Shown here in pieces: positions 8,783 to 17,209 of a stretch of 64,000 nt of DNA; the stretch's first letter is position 1, and the number at the start of each line of letters is the position of its first letter. Below the pieces are notes generated by a model that did not search any database, was not told the DNA's origin, and saw only the letters and a program-made list of their open reading frames with translations. The stretch is from UBA4582 sp965657335 (GTDB lineage: Bacteria; Pseudomonadota; Gammaproteobacteria; Pseudomonadales; Azotimanducaceae): the NCBI GenBank assembly GCA_965657335.1, contig CBFHOH010000014.1, positions 1 through 64,000 of the forward strand, read 5' to 3'. A program made the translations under genes and the position numbers.

Positions 8783-11632
8783 ATGACCAACGAATGGTAC
8801 CTTAACAATCCGCTAATCCATCAGAACCGACGGAAGTCATACGCTGGTTCCGACTGGGTCAATTCATTTTCCTGCGTCACCATGCGACCCCTGATCATTT
8901 GCCGCGGCCCCATCAGAATGGAGGCAATGACTGTCTTTACCGAAATGGGCATTTCGGACTTTGGTATTTTACTTTCCGAGAAAGACTCCATCACCTATGC
9001 CAACGCCCTTTCACCAGAGCTTCGTATGAATATTGACCCTGCGCGGGTGCACCGGGTTCAGGACTATTCCGGGGCAACGAAGGAAGAGCGCGCGGAGCGC
9101 ATTAACCAGATCATCATGATCGCCAAAGCGAACAACTACGATTCTATTTTCGCTGGCTATGGCTTTATGGCGGAAGACGAAGAGATGGTTAGTGCGATGG
9201 AGTCCGCGGGACTTAACTTCATAGGGCCATGTTCCAGAACCATCAGATCTGCGGGCAGCAAAGATCTCGCTAAGCGAACCGCACTCGATGTTGATGTGTC
9301 TGTGACGCCTGGCGTCGATAACGCAACCACCCTGACCCTATTAGCGAACTACCCTACGCTCGAAGCACTTACAGCACTGATCGAGGAACACGGGCTCAAC
9401 CTGAGCAAAGATGAACTTGCCGCCAGCGAGTCGTTGGAAGCCACAGCAGAGCTGTTGCTGACAGCGTCATATGCCGCCGGCATTGATTTAATTTCTGCGG
9501 ACGACATCGCAAACACATTGACTGAACAGGTCAAAACAATGTTTGAGAACGATCCAAGCACGCGGATAAGACTCAAGGCAATCGGCGGTGGCGGCGGCAA
9601 AGGCCAGCGGATTCTAGCCTGCCCTGCGCAATTTGAAGGTGACGAAAAAGCGAATCTGGCCGCAGCGATTGAACAAACCGTACCGGCCTTCCGAGAAATA
9701 TTGTCAGAAGTTAAAACGACCGGCGTTGGCGACAACAAAAACGTGCTAGCGGAAATCAATATTGAAACCGTTCGCCACGAAGAGATTCAGGTAGTCGGTA
9801 ACGGTGACTGGTGTTTAACATTGGGTGGGCGTGACTGTTCGGTGCAGATGAACGAGCAGAAACTACTGGAAATTTCAGTGACCGTTGAAGAACTGCAAGA
9901 ATCCATCGATGCGGCGCTTAGCGCAAAAAATGACGATGAGGCGCAGGCCTTAAAAGCAGACCTCAATACGCTGGTCAAGATGGAAGAGGAAGCATCACGT
10001 TTTGGCGCAGCGGTCGGGTTGGATTCTGTTTCAACGTTCGAGTGTATCCTCGATCGCGACCGACATTTCTTTATGGAAATGAACACCCGCGTTCAAGTTG
10101 AACACCGGGTAACGGAACTCTGTTATGCACTGCGCTTTACAAACCCGGACCAGGCGTCCGAGTCGTTCAAAGTTGACTCTATCGTTGAACTCATGGTGCT
10201 GCTCGCTGAGCATGGCTCACGACTTCCCAGACCAACGAGAGAGCGAAGAGAAAACAGCGCTGTTGAGGTTCGGCTAAACGCTTCCGACGATGCATTAAAG
10301 CCGCATGCCGGCGGTATTATCACGCATTGGTCGAACGTGTTAGACACCGAAATCAGAGATGACCAGGGTATCTGCCTACACAATCCCGACACCGATGTGT
10401 TCATGAAATATCATCTTGCAGGCGCTTACGATTCCAACATTGCACTGCTCCTGACGACGGGTAAAGACAGAGTTGAGTCGTACGCTAGAATGGCTGAAGT
10501 GTTACGCAAAACCCGACTCACTGGCGATAATCTCGGGACTAATCTGGAATTTCACTACGGCATGCTCAACTGGTTTATCGGCCACAATGTTAACGCGCGC
10601 CCTGCGACTAACTTTGTATCGCCATACCTAGCGGCGGTCGGCAAACTCAAGATTTTGGCTAACAACCTGGACATCGTGTACGCCTATGGTCAAATGGAAG
10701 CGAGCAGTTTGTCGGCGACAGACGACCCTGATATTAAGAAAGCGACCCAGCAAGTCATACAGCAAAAAAGTAGCTTGCTTGCCCGCGCCCTTAATAAACT
10801 GTTTGCTCAACCACACTACCTTGCGGGTTGGTTAGCGATAAACCAACAGCATTTTAAGATCTCCAAAACTGGCATTGAGTGGCTGGCTAATCCGGTCTGG
10901 GTGCTTGCCGAGTTGTATCACTACCTTAATATGGAAGCGAGAGACGACACACCCGCCTTATACGCTATCTGGGATCATGACCAGGCGTTGCTACAGAGCG
11001 CGCTGGACTTCTATGAGCAGCTTGAAGCACTGATGGGGTGCTCTGACTGGCAAGCGCTCAACGAGCGACTTGCGTCTAGCGCGGCAGAAGATTCTCTGGG
11101 CGAGCACTTAGAAGAGGCCCGAGCGGCCCACGCTGGTTTCCAGATGGGCATGGATATACTGCTCATACTCCCTTATATCGGTATGACTTCAGGTTTCTTT
11201 GACCTTCGCGTCGGCGCGGACCTCAAAGTCGACATACCGGCAGATCTCTTTGACGCTAAAGTACAGGCAGACGGGCTCAGGGCACTTTCGCCACCGCCGG
11301 TCGCTGCTGCTGACGAAATCACCGTGCCAACAGGCGGCATGTTTTATGCGAGAGAAGCACCAGACAGCGACACGTTTGTCAGCGAGGGCCAGCACTTCGA
11401 GAAAGGCGACCCACTGTTTATTGTTGAGGTCATGAAGATGTTTAACAAAGTCTACGCGCCCTTTTCAGGCACGATTAATCAAGTGCTGATCGAGACTGAC
11501 GCCAGTATCGTTAAGAAAGGTGAAGTTGTTTTTAAGGTCACACCTGACGAGATTATCGAGACTTTATCCGAAGAGGAAATTAACAGCGCGATTGTCAAGC
11601 AAACAAACAAGTTCCTTGAGTTTGTCGCATAA
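8783..11632 (+). CDS. Fused biotin carboxylase / biotin carboxyl carrier protein, unusual architecture
   Basis: About 949 residues from ATG 8783; the frame is open back to 8738. The N-terminal biotin carboxylase pre-domain spans about residues 1-170. The ATP-grasp domain has the GGGGGKG loop at about 268, DCSVQMNEQK (Lys at 360) and MEMNTRVQVEH (431 on), all matching catalytic positions of AccC. About 90 residues separate the VTPG segment from the Gly-rich loop, where AccC has about 30. A further insertion of about 20 residues lies between Lys360 and MEMNTR. Residues about 610-840 form a helical region unlike the BT domain of PccA. The biotinyl domain ends the protein, with EVMKM and biotinylated Lys at about 885. 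It should carboxylate biotin for the preceding carboxyltransferase. Confidence 0.86.
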   Translation: MTNEWYLNNPLIHQNRRKSYAGSDWVNSFSCVTMRPLIICRGPIRMEAMTVFTEMGISDFGILLSEKDSITYANALSPELRMNIDPARVHRVQDYSGATKEERAERINQIIMIAKANNYDSIFAGYGFMAEDEEMVSAMESAGLNFIGPCSRTIRSAGSKDLAKRTALDVDVSVTPGVDNATTLTLLANYPTLEALTALIEEHGLNLSKDELAASESLEATAELLLTASYAAGIDLISADDIANTLTEQVKTMFENDPSTRIRLKAIGGGGGKGQRILACPAQFEGDEKANLAAAIEQTVPAFREILSEVKTTGVGDNKNVLAEINIETVRHEEIQVVGNGDWCLTLGGRDCSVQMNEQKLLEISVTVEELQESIDAALSAKNDDEAQALKADLNTLVKMEEEASRFGAAVGLDSVSTFECILDRDRHFFMEMNTRVQVEHRVTELCYALRFTNPDQASESFKVDSIVELMVLLAEHGSRLPRPTRERRENSAVEVRLNASDDALKPHAGGIITHWSNVLDTEIRDDQGICLHNPDTDVFMKYHLAGAYDSNIALLLTTGKDRVESYARMAEVLRKTRLTGDNLGTNLEFHYGMLNWFIGHNVNARPATNFVSPYLAAVGKLKILANNLDIVYAYGQMEASSLSATDDPDIKKATQQVIQQKSSLLARALNKLFAQPHYLAGWLAINQQHFKISKTGIEWLANPVWVLAELYHYLNMEARDDTPALYAIWDHDQALLQSALDFYEQLEALMGCSDWQALNERLASSAAEDSLGEHLEEARAAHAGFQMGMDILLILPYIGMTSGFFDLRVGADLKVDIPADLFDAKVQADGLRALSPPPVAAADEITVPTGGMFYAREAPDSDTFVSEGQHFEKGDPLFIVEVMKMFNKVYAPFSGTINQVLIETDASIVKKGEVVFKVTPDEIIETLSEEEINSAIVKQTNKFLEFVA

Positions 11633-11668
11633 AACAGATTTTATTTAATAACCATAGGCTACTGCAAA

Positions 11669-12082
11669 ATGATTACGGCTCTAGACCATATCGCTATCGC
11701 TGTTCCAAATCTTGAAAGCGCAATCGAGCGCTTTCTCAATGACTTTGGACTCGAGTATCAGGGTTCTGAAAGCGTTATCCCGGCAAAAACAACCACGGCA
11801 TTCTTTCCGATTGATGGCACCAGCATCGAACTGGTTCATCCACTCAACAACGAAGGCCCTATTGTTAACTACCTTGAAAAACGCGGCCCGGGCATTCATC
11901 ACATTTGCTTCAGAACCGATGACATCGAATCAGACATCGAGCGACTTAAGGCAAAAGGTTATCAGTTTTTAGGCGACGCGCCGACGCCAGGAGCACACAA
12001 CACTCGGGTCATTTTTATTCACCCGAAATCATGCGACGGTGTGCTCATTGAACTCGCGGAGCATCAGGGAGACCATTCATGA
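11669..12082 (+). CDS. mce: Methylmalonyl-CoA epimerase
   Basis: A 137-residue protein of the vicinal-oxygen-chelate fold, starting ALDHIAIAVPNLESAIE and containing two beta-alpha-beta modules. Metal-ligand positions are visible as His in LDHIAIA, His in GPGIHHICF and Glu near the C terminus in VLIELAEH. It converts (S)- to (R)-methylmalonyl-CoA between the carboxylase and the mutase. It lies 36 bp after the biotin carboxylase gene and overlaps the mutase gene by 4 bp (ATGA), so it is translationally coupled. Confidence 0.93.
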   Translation: MITALDHIAIAVPNLESAIERFLNDFGLEYQGSESVIPAKTTTAFFPIDGTSIELVHPLNNEGPIVNYLEKRGPGIHHICFRTDDIESDIERLKAKGYQFLGDAPTPGAHNTRVIFIHPKSCDGVLIELAEHQGDHS

Positions 12083-14229
12083 GCGAATCAGACGGAAAAA
12101 ACACTGAACAATACGCGCAATGGCAATCTGCAGCAGAAAAACAACTCAAGGGTAAATCCATTGATTCGTTAAATACAGAAACGCCCGAGGGTATTGAGTT
12201 AAAAGCACTCTACACGGCTGATGACCTCGCCAAACTTGAACACACCAATACCATGCCTGGACTCGACCCCTTCATCCGGGGCCCTCAGGCCACAATGTAT
12301 GCCGGTCGCCCTTGGACTATTCGTCAGTACGCTGGATTTTCTACCGCTGAAGCATCCAATGCGTTTTATCGTCAATTACTGGCTGAAGGCGGCCAGGGTG
12401 TCTCGGTCGCTTTTGACCTACCGACCCACCGAGGATATGACTCGGACCATGAGCGTGTTACCCATGATGTGGGTAAAGCAGGCGTCGCAATCGATTCGAT
12501 AGAAGATATGAAAGTCCTCTTTGATGAGATTCCGCTGGATAAGGTATCAGTCTCTATGACAATGAACGGGGCCGTATTACCGATACTGGCTGGTTACGTT
12601 GTCGCGGCTGAAGAGCAAGGCGTCAGTCAGGATCAATTGTCGGGCACAATACAAAACGACATTCTCAAAGAATTTTTGGTCCGCAACACCTACATCTACC
12701 CGCCCAAACCGTCTATGCGCATCATCGGCGATATTATTTCTTATTGCACAGAGCACATGCCTCGGTTTAACACGATTTCAATTTCGGGTTATCACATTCA
12801 AGAGGCTGGCGCCGACGCAGCGCTTGAATTGGCCTACACGCTTGCTGACGGCAAAGAGTACATACGCACCGCACTCAGTGCAGGTTTAAAGATCGACGAT
12901 TTTGCACCAAGACTATCGTTCTTCTGGGGCATCGGTATGAACTTCTATATGGAGATCGCCAAAATGCGCGCGGCACGAATGTTGTGGGCGAGAATTGTCG
13001 ATGAGTTCGAGCCAACTAACGAACGTTCGAAGATGCTCCGCACGCACTCGCAGACTTCCGGCTGGTCGCTGACAGAACAAGATCCTTATAACAATGTGGT
13101 TAGAACAACTATCGAGGCAATGGCTGCTGTATTTGGCGGCACCCAGTCGCTGCACACAAACGCCCTCGATGAAGCCATTGCGTTGCCTTCTGAATTTGCG
13201 GCACGTATCGCAAGAAATACACAGCTGATACTTCAAGAAGAGACGGGTATTACCAATGTCATCGATCCTTGGGGTGGCTCTTACATGATGGAGTCTCTCA
13301 CTAACTCAATTGCAGAACGGGCATGGTCGCTAATTGAAGAGGTAGAAGAGCGCGGGGGCATGGCGCAAGCTATCGAAACCGGCATGCCTAAACTTAGAAT
13401 CGAAGAGGCTGCGGCCAGAAAACAGGCGCTCATAGACAAAGGCGACGAAGTTATCGTTGGTGTTAACAAATATGCTTCGGACAACGAAGATAGCGTCGAC
13501 GTTTTAGAAATCGACAACGCCGCAGTATTGAAGGGACAACTCGCACGCCTTGCGACACTTAAGCAGGACAGAGACGACAATAAGGCAACCACAGCACTTT
13601 CAGCCATCAAACAGGCTGCTGAGTCTGGCACTGGCAACCTACTTGCGCTTGCGATTGAGGCCACGCGCGCCAGAGCCACTGTGGGCGAGATCTCGGACGC
13701 CATGGAAGCTTCGTTCGGTCGATTTGAGGCGCAGTCACAAACATTATCCGGTGTGTATGGCAGCCACTACGAGGAAGATGAAACTTGGCAAGGTATCAAC
13801 GACAGAGTTCAGAGCTTTGAAGATGCCAACGGACGCAGACCTCGCATGCTTGTTTGCAAGATGGGTCAGGACGGACACGATCGCGGCGCCAAGGTGATCG
13901 CTACCGCATTCGCCGATGTCGGTTTTGATATTGATCTTTCGCCAATGTTTGCGATTCCTTCTGAAGTTGTCCGGCAAGCGGTTGAAAATGACGTGCATAT
14001 CATCGGTGTGTCATCTCAGGCTGCCGGTCATAAAACGATGATTCCGCAACTGATGGAAGAACTGAAAAAAGCTAACGCCGAAGACATTATTGTCATCATC
14101 GGCGGCGTGATCCCGAAACAGGATTATCAATTCCTGCTGGACAATAATGTAAGAGGTATCTTCGGCCCGGGTACGCCAATCCCTAAGGCGGCCTCAGAGG
14201 TCATGGATATCATCGATAAGGCGGTCTGA
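12079..14229 (+). CDS. scpA: Methylmalonyl-CoA mutase, adenosylcobalamin-dependent
   Basis: A 716-residue single-chain mutase, the length of the bacterial homodimeric/alpha type. The N-terminal TIM barrel (to about residue 540) holds RPWTIRQYAGF, GVSVAFDLPTHRGYDSD and the substrate region GGTQSLHTNALDEA. The C-terminal cobalamin-binding domain has DGHDRG at 598-603, with His600 expected to ligate cobalt, then IIGVSSQAAGH and IIGGVIPKQD. It isomerises (R)-methylmalonyl-CoA to succinyl-CoA for entry to the TCA cycle. It is coupled to mce upstream and meaB downstream by overlapping stop/start codons. I found no cobalamin riboswitch ahead of the operon. Confidence 0.96.
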   Translation: MSESDGKNTEQYAQWQSAAEKQLKGKSIDSLNTETPEGIELKALYTADDLAKLEHTNTMPGLDPFIRGPQATMYAGRPWTIRQYAGFSTAEASNAFYRQLLAEGGQGVSVAFDLPTHRGYDSDHERVTHDVGKAGVAIDSIEDMKVLFDEIPLDKVSVSMTMNGAVLPILAGYVVAAEEQGVSQDQLSGTIQNDILKEFLVRNTYIYPPKPSMRIIGDIISYCTEHMPRFNTISISGYHIQEAGADAALELAYTLADGKEYIRTALSAGLKIDDFAPRLSFFWGIGMNFYMEIAKMRAARMLWARIVDEFEPTNERSKMLRTHSQTSGWSLTEQDPYNNVVRTTIEAMAAVFGGTQSLHTNALDEAIALPSEFAARIARNTQLILQEETGITNVIDPWGGSYMMESLTNSIAERAWSLIEEVEERGGMAQAIETGMPKLRIEEAAARKQALIDKGDEVIVGVNKYASDNEDSVDVLEIDNAAVLKGQLARLATLKQDRDDNKATTALSAIKQAAESGTGNLLALAIEATRARATVGEISDAMEASFGRFEAQSQTLSGVYGSHYEEDETWQGINDRVQSFEDANGRRPRMLVCKMGQDGHDRGAKVIATAFADVGFDIDLSPMFAIPSEVVRQAVENDVHIIGVSSQAAGHKTMIPQLMEELKKANAEDIIVIIGGVIPKQDYQFLLDNNVRGIFGPGTPIPKAASEVMDIIDKAV

Positions 14230-15209
14230 TGCCCGAGAAGATTGACAGCCGGGCGCTTCTCTCTGGAGATCGCCGGGCGCTGGCCAAGTGCATCACATTA
14301 GTAGAAAGTACGCTGCCTGCTGACCGTGACCTTGCCACCTCTTTAATAGAGGAAATATTACCTGAGACGGGCAATAGCCTCAGAATTGGCATCTCCGGAG
14401 TGCCCGGCGTCGGCAAATCCACCTTTATCGAATCATTTGGCCTTCACCTGATTGAAACTGGGAAAAAAATTGCAGTGCTCGCAGTTGACCCAAGCTCTCC
14501 GATCGCCGGGGGTAGCATCCTCGGGGACAAAACTCGCATGACACAGCTCTCAAGGTCAAAGGATGCTTTTATCCGACCGAGCCCGTCTTCGGGCATGATG
14601 GGCGGCATTGCGCATAAAACCAGAGAAACAATCCTGCTATGTGAGGCTGCCGGTTACGATATTATCCTCGTTGAGACCGTTGGTGTTGGCCAGTCCGAGG
14701 TTGATGTGTATAGCATGGTGGACTTCTTCATGATGCTGATGGTTCCCAACGCAGGTGATGATTTACAGGGAATCAAACGCGGCATTACCGAGCTGGTCGA
14801 TTCAATCATCATTAACAAAGCGGACGGACCCAGCATTCCACTGGCCCAGACTGCGAAACAGTATTACCAGAATGCCCTTCACTTGATTCGTGCAGATTCA
14901 GACTTTTGGCGTCCGAGAGTGCTGACGTGTTCGTCAACGGAAAAGACCAACATTGATGAAATCGTTAGCATGATATTCGAATTTCAAACGCTTGCAACTG
15001 AAGCCAACCGTTTACAAGATCGGCGAGAGAATCAAAATCTCAGCTGGTTAAAACGGTTAATTAACAACGAAGTTGAGCAACGCCTGAAACATAACGAGGC
15101 GATCAGAGACATCTACCCTAATCTTGAAAATGACGTTAGCACAGGTAAACGATCACCCCTGAATGCCGCTACCGAAGTCATCAACCTACTGTTCGATAAA
15201 GCGCCTTGA
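14229..15209 (+). CDS. meaB: Methylmalonyl-CoA mutase-associated GTPase MeaB
   Basis: A 326-residue G3E-family GTPase. The Walker A motif is GVPGVGKST (57-65), the Mg-binding region is AVDPSSP, the switch region is ETVGVGQSEVDV, and the base-specificity motif is NKAD in IIINKADGPS. It gates adenosylcobalamin loading and protects the mutase from inactivation. The start ATG shares a base with the mutase stop (TGATG), as expected for an obligate partner. It is the last gene of the propionate operon. Confidence 0.95.
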   Translation: MPEKIDSRALLSGDRRALAKCITLVESTLPADRDLATSLIEEILPETGNSLRIGISGVPGVGKSTFIESFGLHLIETGKKIAVLAVDPSSPIAGGSILGDKTRMTQLSRSKDAFIRPSPSSGMMGGIAHKTRETILLCEAAGYDIILVETVGVGQSEVDVYSMVDFFMMLMVPNAGDDLQGIKRGITELVDSIIINKADGPSIPLAQTAKQYYQNALHLIRADSDFWRPRVLTCSSTEKTNIDEIVSMIFEFQTLATEANRLQDRRENQNLSWLKRLINNEVEQRLKHNEAIRDIYPNLENDVSTGKRSPLNAATEVINLLFDKAP

Positions 15210-15256
15210 ACTTAGTTCTGCGCCTTTAGACATGAAAGCTTAACCTCGGATACATT

Positions 15257-16585
15257 ATGCACACACTGTTTTTCCTCTCGGCATTGCTCTTTGGCTGGCT
15301 GACTTTTAATTGTTATTCCCCTATCTATCGTCAACCTCGACTTGCCACTTTTAGTTTTCTCGCCGGATGGTTAACAGGCGAATTAGCACTGCACAGCATC
15401 GTGCTTCAAGCCGCGCTCGTGTGTTTATTCATTTGGTCTGGGTCAGTCACAGGTTTCACTGGCGCTATCGCGTTCGCTATTTATATCTGTTCATGGGTTG
15501 CTCTGACGTATTTCTATCTTACCGGGTATCGCGCGAAGGGAGCCGTCAACCGCTCCCTAACGGATGCACTGGGTGAACACTACCTCGATCAGATATCCGC
15601 ACTCGATAAAGCAGGCCTCGCGGACACACCAGACTTTAGTCAGATAAAGCGTCCTCGCAAAAACATAGACCCCCAAGTAGAAGTCATTAAAAACCTGCAT
15701 TTTGGACACCACGGACAGAAACTGGATATCTATCGTCACAGGCCGTCACAAACATCTAACAACAGTGATTCGGATGCCGAAGCAGCGTTACCTGTATTGC
15801 TGCAGATCCACGGTGGCGCCTGGACAGAAAGAATGGGTAGTAAAAATGAGCAAGCCATACCTCTGATGAATCATATGGCGTTAAAGCATTGGGTTTGTGT
15901 CAGCATCGACTACCGACTGAGTCCGACCGCAACTTTCCCTGAGCACATCATCGACTGCAAAGAGGGACTTGCCTGGGTCAAATCTCATATCCACGAATAT
16001 GGTGGAGACCCGGATTTCATCGTTGTCACCGGAGGCTCGGCCGGCGGACATCTCTCCTCACTGGTTGCACTGACACCTAACGACCCTAATTTTCAGCCTG
16101 GATTCGAGGACGTTGATACGTCAGTTCAGGGAGCGGTGCCTTTTTACGGCGTGTACGACTTTACTGATAAACACGGCATGCAAAACAATCGCGGTCTCAT
16201 GACCATTCTCGAGGACTCTGTGCTGAAAAAGCGACACGATGAGGACAGCGCCGCTTTTGAGGCCGCATCGCCCTTATTTCGCATCTCCCACGCCGCGCCA
16301 CCATTCCTCATCATTCACGGAGATAAAGACACACTGGTTCCCGTCGCTGAAGCCCGAATGTTTGCTCAGACGCTTGAGGAGGTTTCCGACAATCCGGTCG
16401 CGTATGCAGAAATTGAAGGCGGACAACACGCGTTCGACATGTTCGCCTCGGTGAGAAGTGAATACGTAAAATTCGGTGTCGCCAAATTTTTGGTCTACCT
16501 GCATTCGCAACACAAAACGAAAACTGCGACGGATCAAGGCATGAAGACGGTTACCAGTTCTGCTCCGCCTCAAACTCAGGATTGA
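15257..16585 (+). CDS. Membrane-anchored alpha/beta hydrolase (HSL/BD-FAE-type esterase)
   Basis: A 442-residue protein with about 100 N-terminal residues of hydrophobic segments (roughly residues 3-20, 28-45 and 50-90), followed by a cytosolic or periplasmic esterase domain. The oxyanion motif is HGGAW, the nucleophile is in GGSAGGH, the acid is in HGDKDTLVP and the His in GGQHAFDMF. These define a hormone-sensitive-lipase-like esterase. It follows meaB by 47 bp on the same strand and might ride on the same transcript. Its last 35 bp overlap the convergent Nudix gene. The C-terminal about 30 residues are Thr/Lys/Gln-rich and look disordered. Substrate unknown. Confidence 0.84.
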   Translation: MHTLFFLSALLFGWLTFNCYSPIYRQPRLATFSFLAGWLTGELALHSIVLQAALVCLFIWSGSVTGFTGAIAFAIYICSWVALTYFYLTGYRAKGAVNRSLTDALGEHYLDQISALDKAGLADTPDFSQIKRPRKNIDPQVEVIKNLHFGHHGQKLDIYRHRPSQTSNNSDSDAEAALPVLLQIHGGAWTERMGSKNEQAIPLMNHMALKHWVCVSIDYRLSPTATFPEHIIDCKEGLAWVKSHIHEYGGDPDFIVVTGGSAGGHLSSLVALTPNDPNFQPGFEDVDTSVQGAVPFYGVYDFTDKHGMQNNRGLMTILEDSVLKKRHDEDSAAFEAASPLFRISHAAPPFLIIHGDKDTLVPVAEARMFAQTLEEVSDNPVAYAEIEGGQHAFDMFASVRSEYVKFGVAKFLVYLHSQHKTKTATDQGMKTVTSSAPPQTQD

Positions 16586-17162
16586 GCATCGTAAAAAACT
16601 GTTCCAGCATACGCATGGTCAGTCCCCATACCACTTGCTCGCCGACGCTATAACCGGGAAATGTCTGTGACTGACCGCCGACGTGGAAGATCTCTTCAGT
16701 CCGACTACTTCCGGAGTACATTTCGTCAAGGGAGCCCCAGAGAATATCTGCAACCTCATGATTCGGGTTCAGCATCTCCGGCTCACTCTCGAGTACATAG
16801 AGTACTGGCGTGACCACCATATCGATATTTCGCCCACGCGGTCGCACTCTGATCTGGTCCAGCTCACCCAGATGTCGAGCATGACTCGTCAGGTCTAGGC
16901 CAATTTCTTCCCAGGTTTCCCTTTCCGCGGTGTGACGGATGGAGCTGTCCTCAGGGTCCTTGTGACCACCGGGGAACGCCATTTGCCCCGACCAAGGGTC
17001 TCCCTCTCGGCTTGCTCTGAGGATAAAAAGCGCCTCGGTGTGATCGCCGGGTCTCAGAATCGCCGCCACCGCAGCTTCGCGCGTGCCTTCGCCAACGTCT
17101 TCTAAATCCCGCTGATGGTCATCGAGTCGGGCGATAATACTGTCTATTTTCAAGATACTCAT
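16551..17162 (-). CDS. nudL: CoA pyrophosphatase, Nudix family (NudL-like)
   Basis: A 203-residue Nudix hydrolase. AILRPGDHTEALFILRASREGDPWSGQMAFPGG, described here only by its landmarks LRASREGDPWSGQMAFPGG, is the UPF0035/CoA-pyrophosphatase lead-in. The Nudix box follows, with GG, RETWEEIG and the spacing GX5EX7REUXEEXGU. It hydrolyses CoA or acyl-CoA to phosphopantetheine products. It is divergent from the M48 protease gene, with 47 bp between start codons. The 3' end overlaps the convergent esterase. Confidence 0.9.
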   Translation of the reverse strand: MSILKIDSIIARLDDHQRDLEDVGEGTREAAVAAILRPGDHTEALFILRASREGDPWSGQMAFPGGHKDPEDSSIRHTAERETWEEIGLDLTSHARHLGELDQIRVRPRGRNIDMVVTPVLYVLESEPEMLNPNHEVADILWGSLDEMYSGSSRTEEIFHVGGQSQTFPGYSVGEQVVWGLTMRMLEQFFTMLNPEFEAEQNW

Positions 17163-17209
17163 ATTTCAATAATATGTTGCAACTACAACAGACACAAACC
17201 GGGTTACAC

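Noticed and set aside
9349..9759. 136-codon minus-strand frame inside the biotin carboxylase gene
   Set aside because: Ser/Ala-rich product, antisense to conserved ATP-grasp motifs; a shadow produced by codon bias.
13281..13703. 140-codon minus-strand frame inside the mutase gene
   Set aside because: Same reason: low-complexity Ser/Ala product opposite a conserved enzyme.
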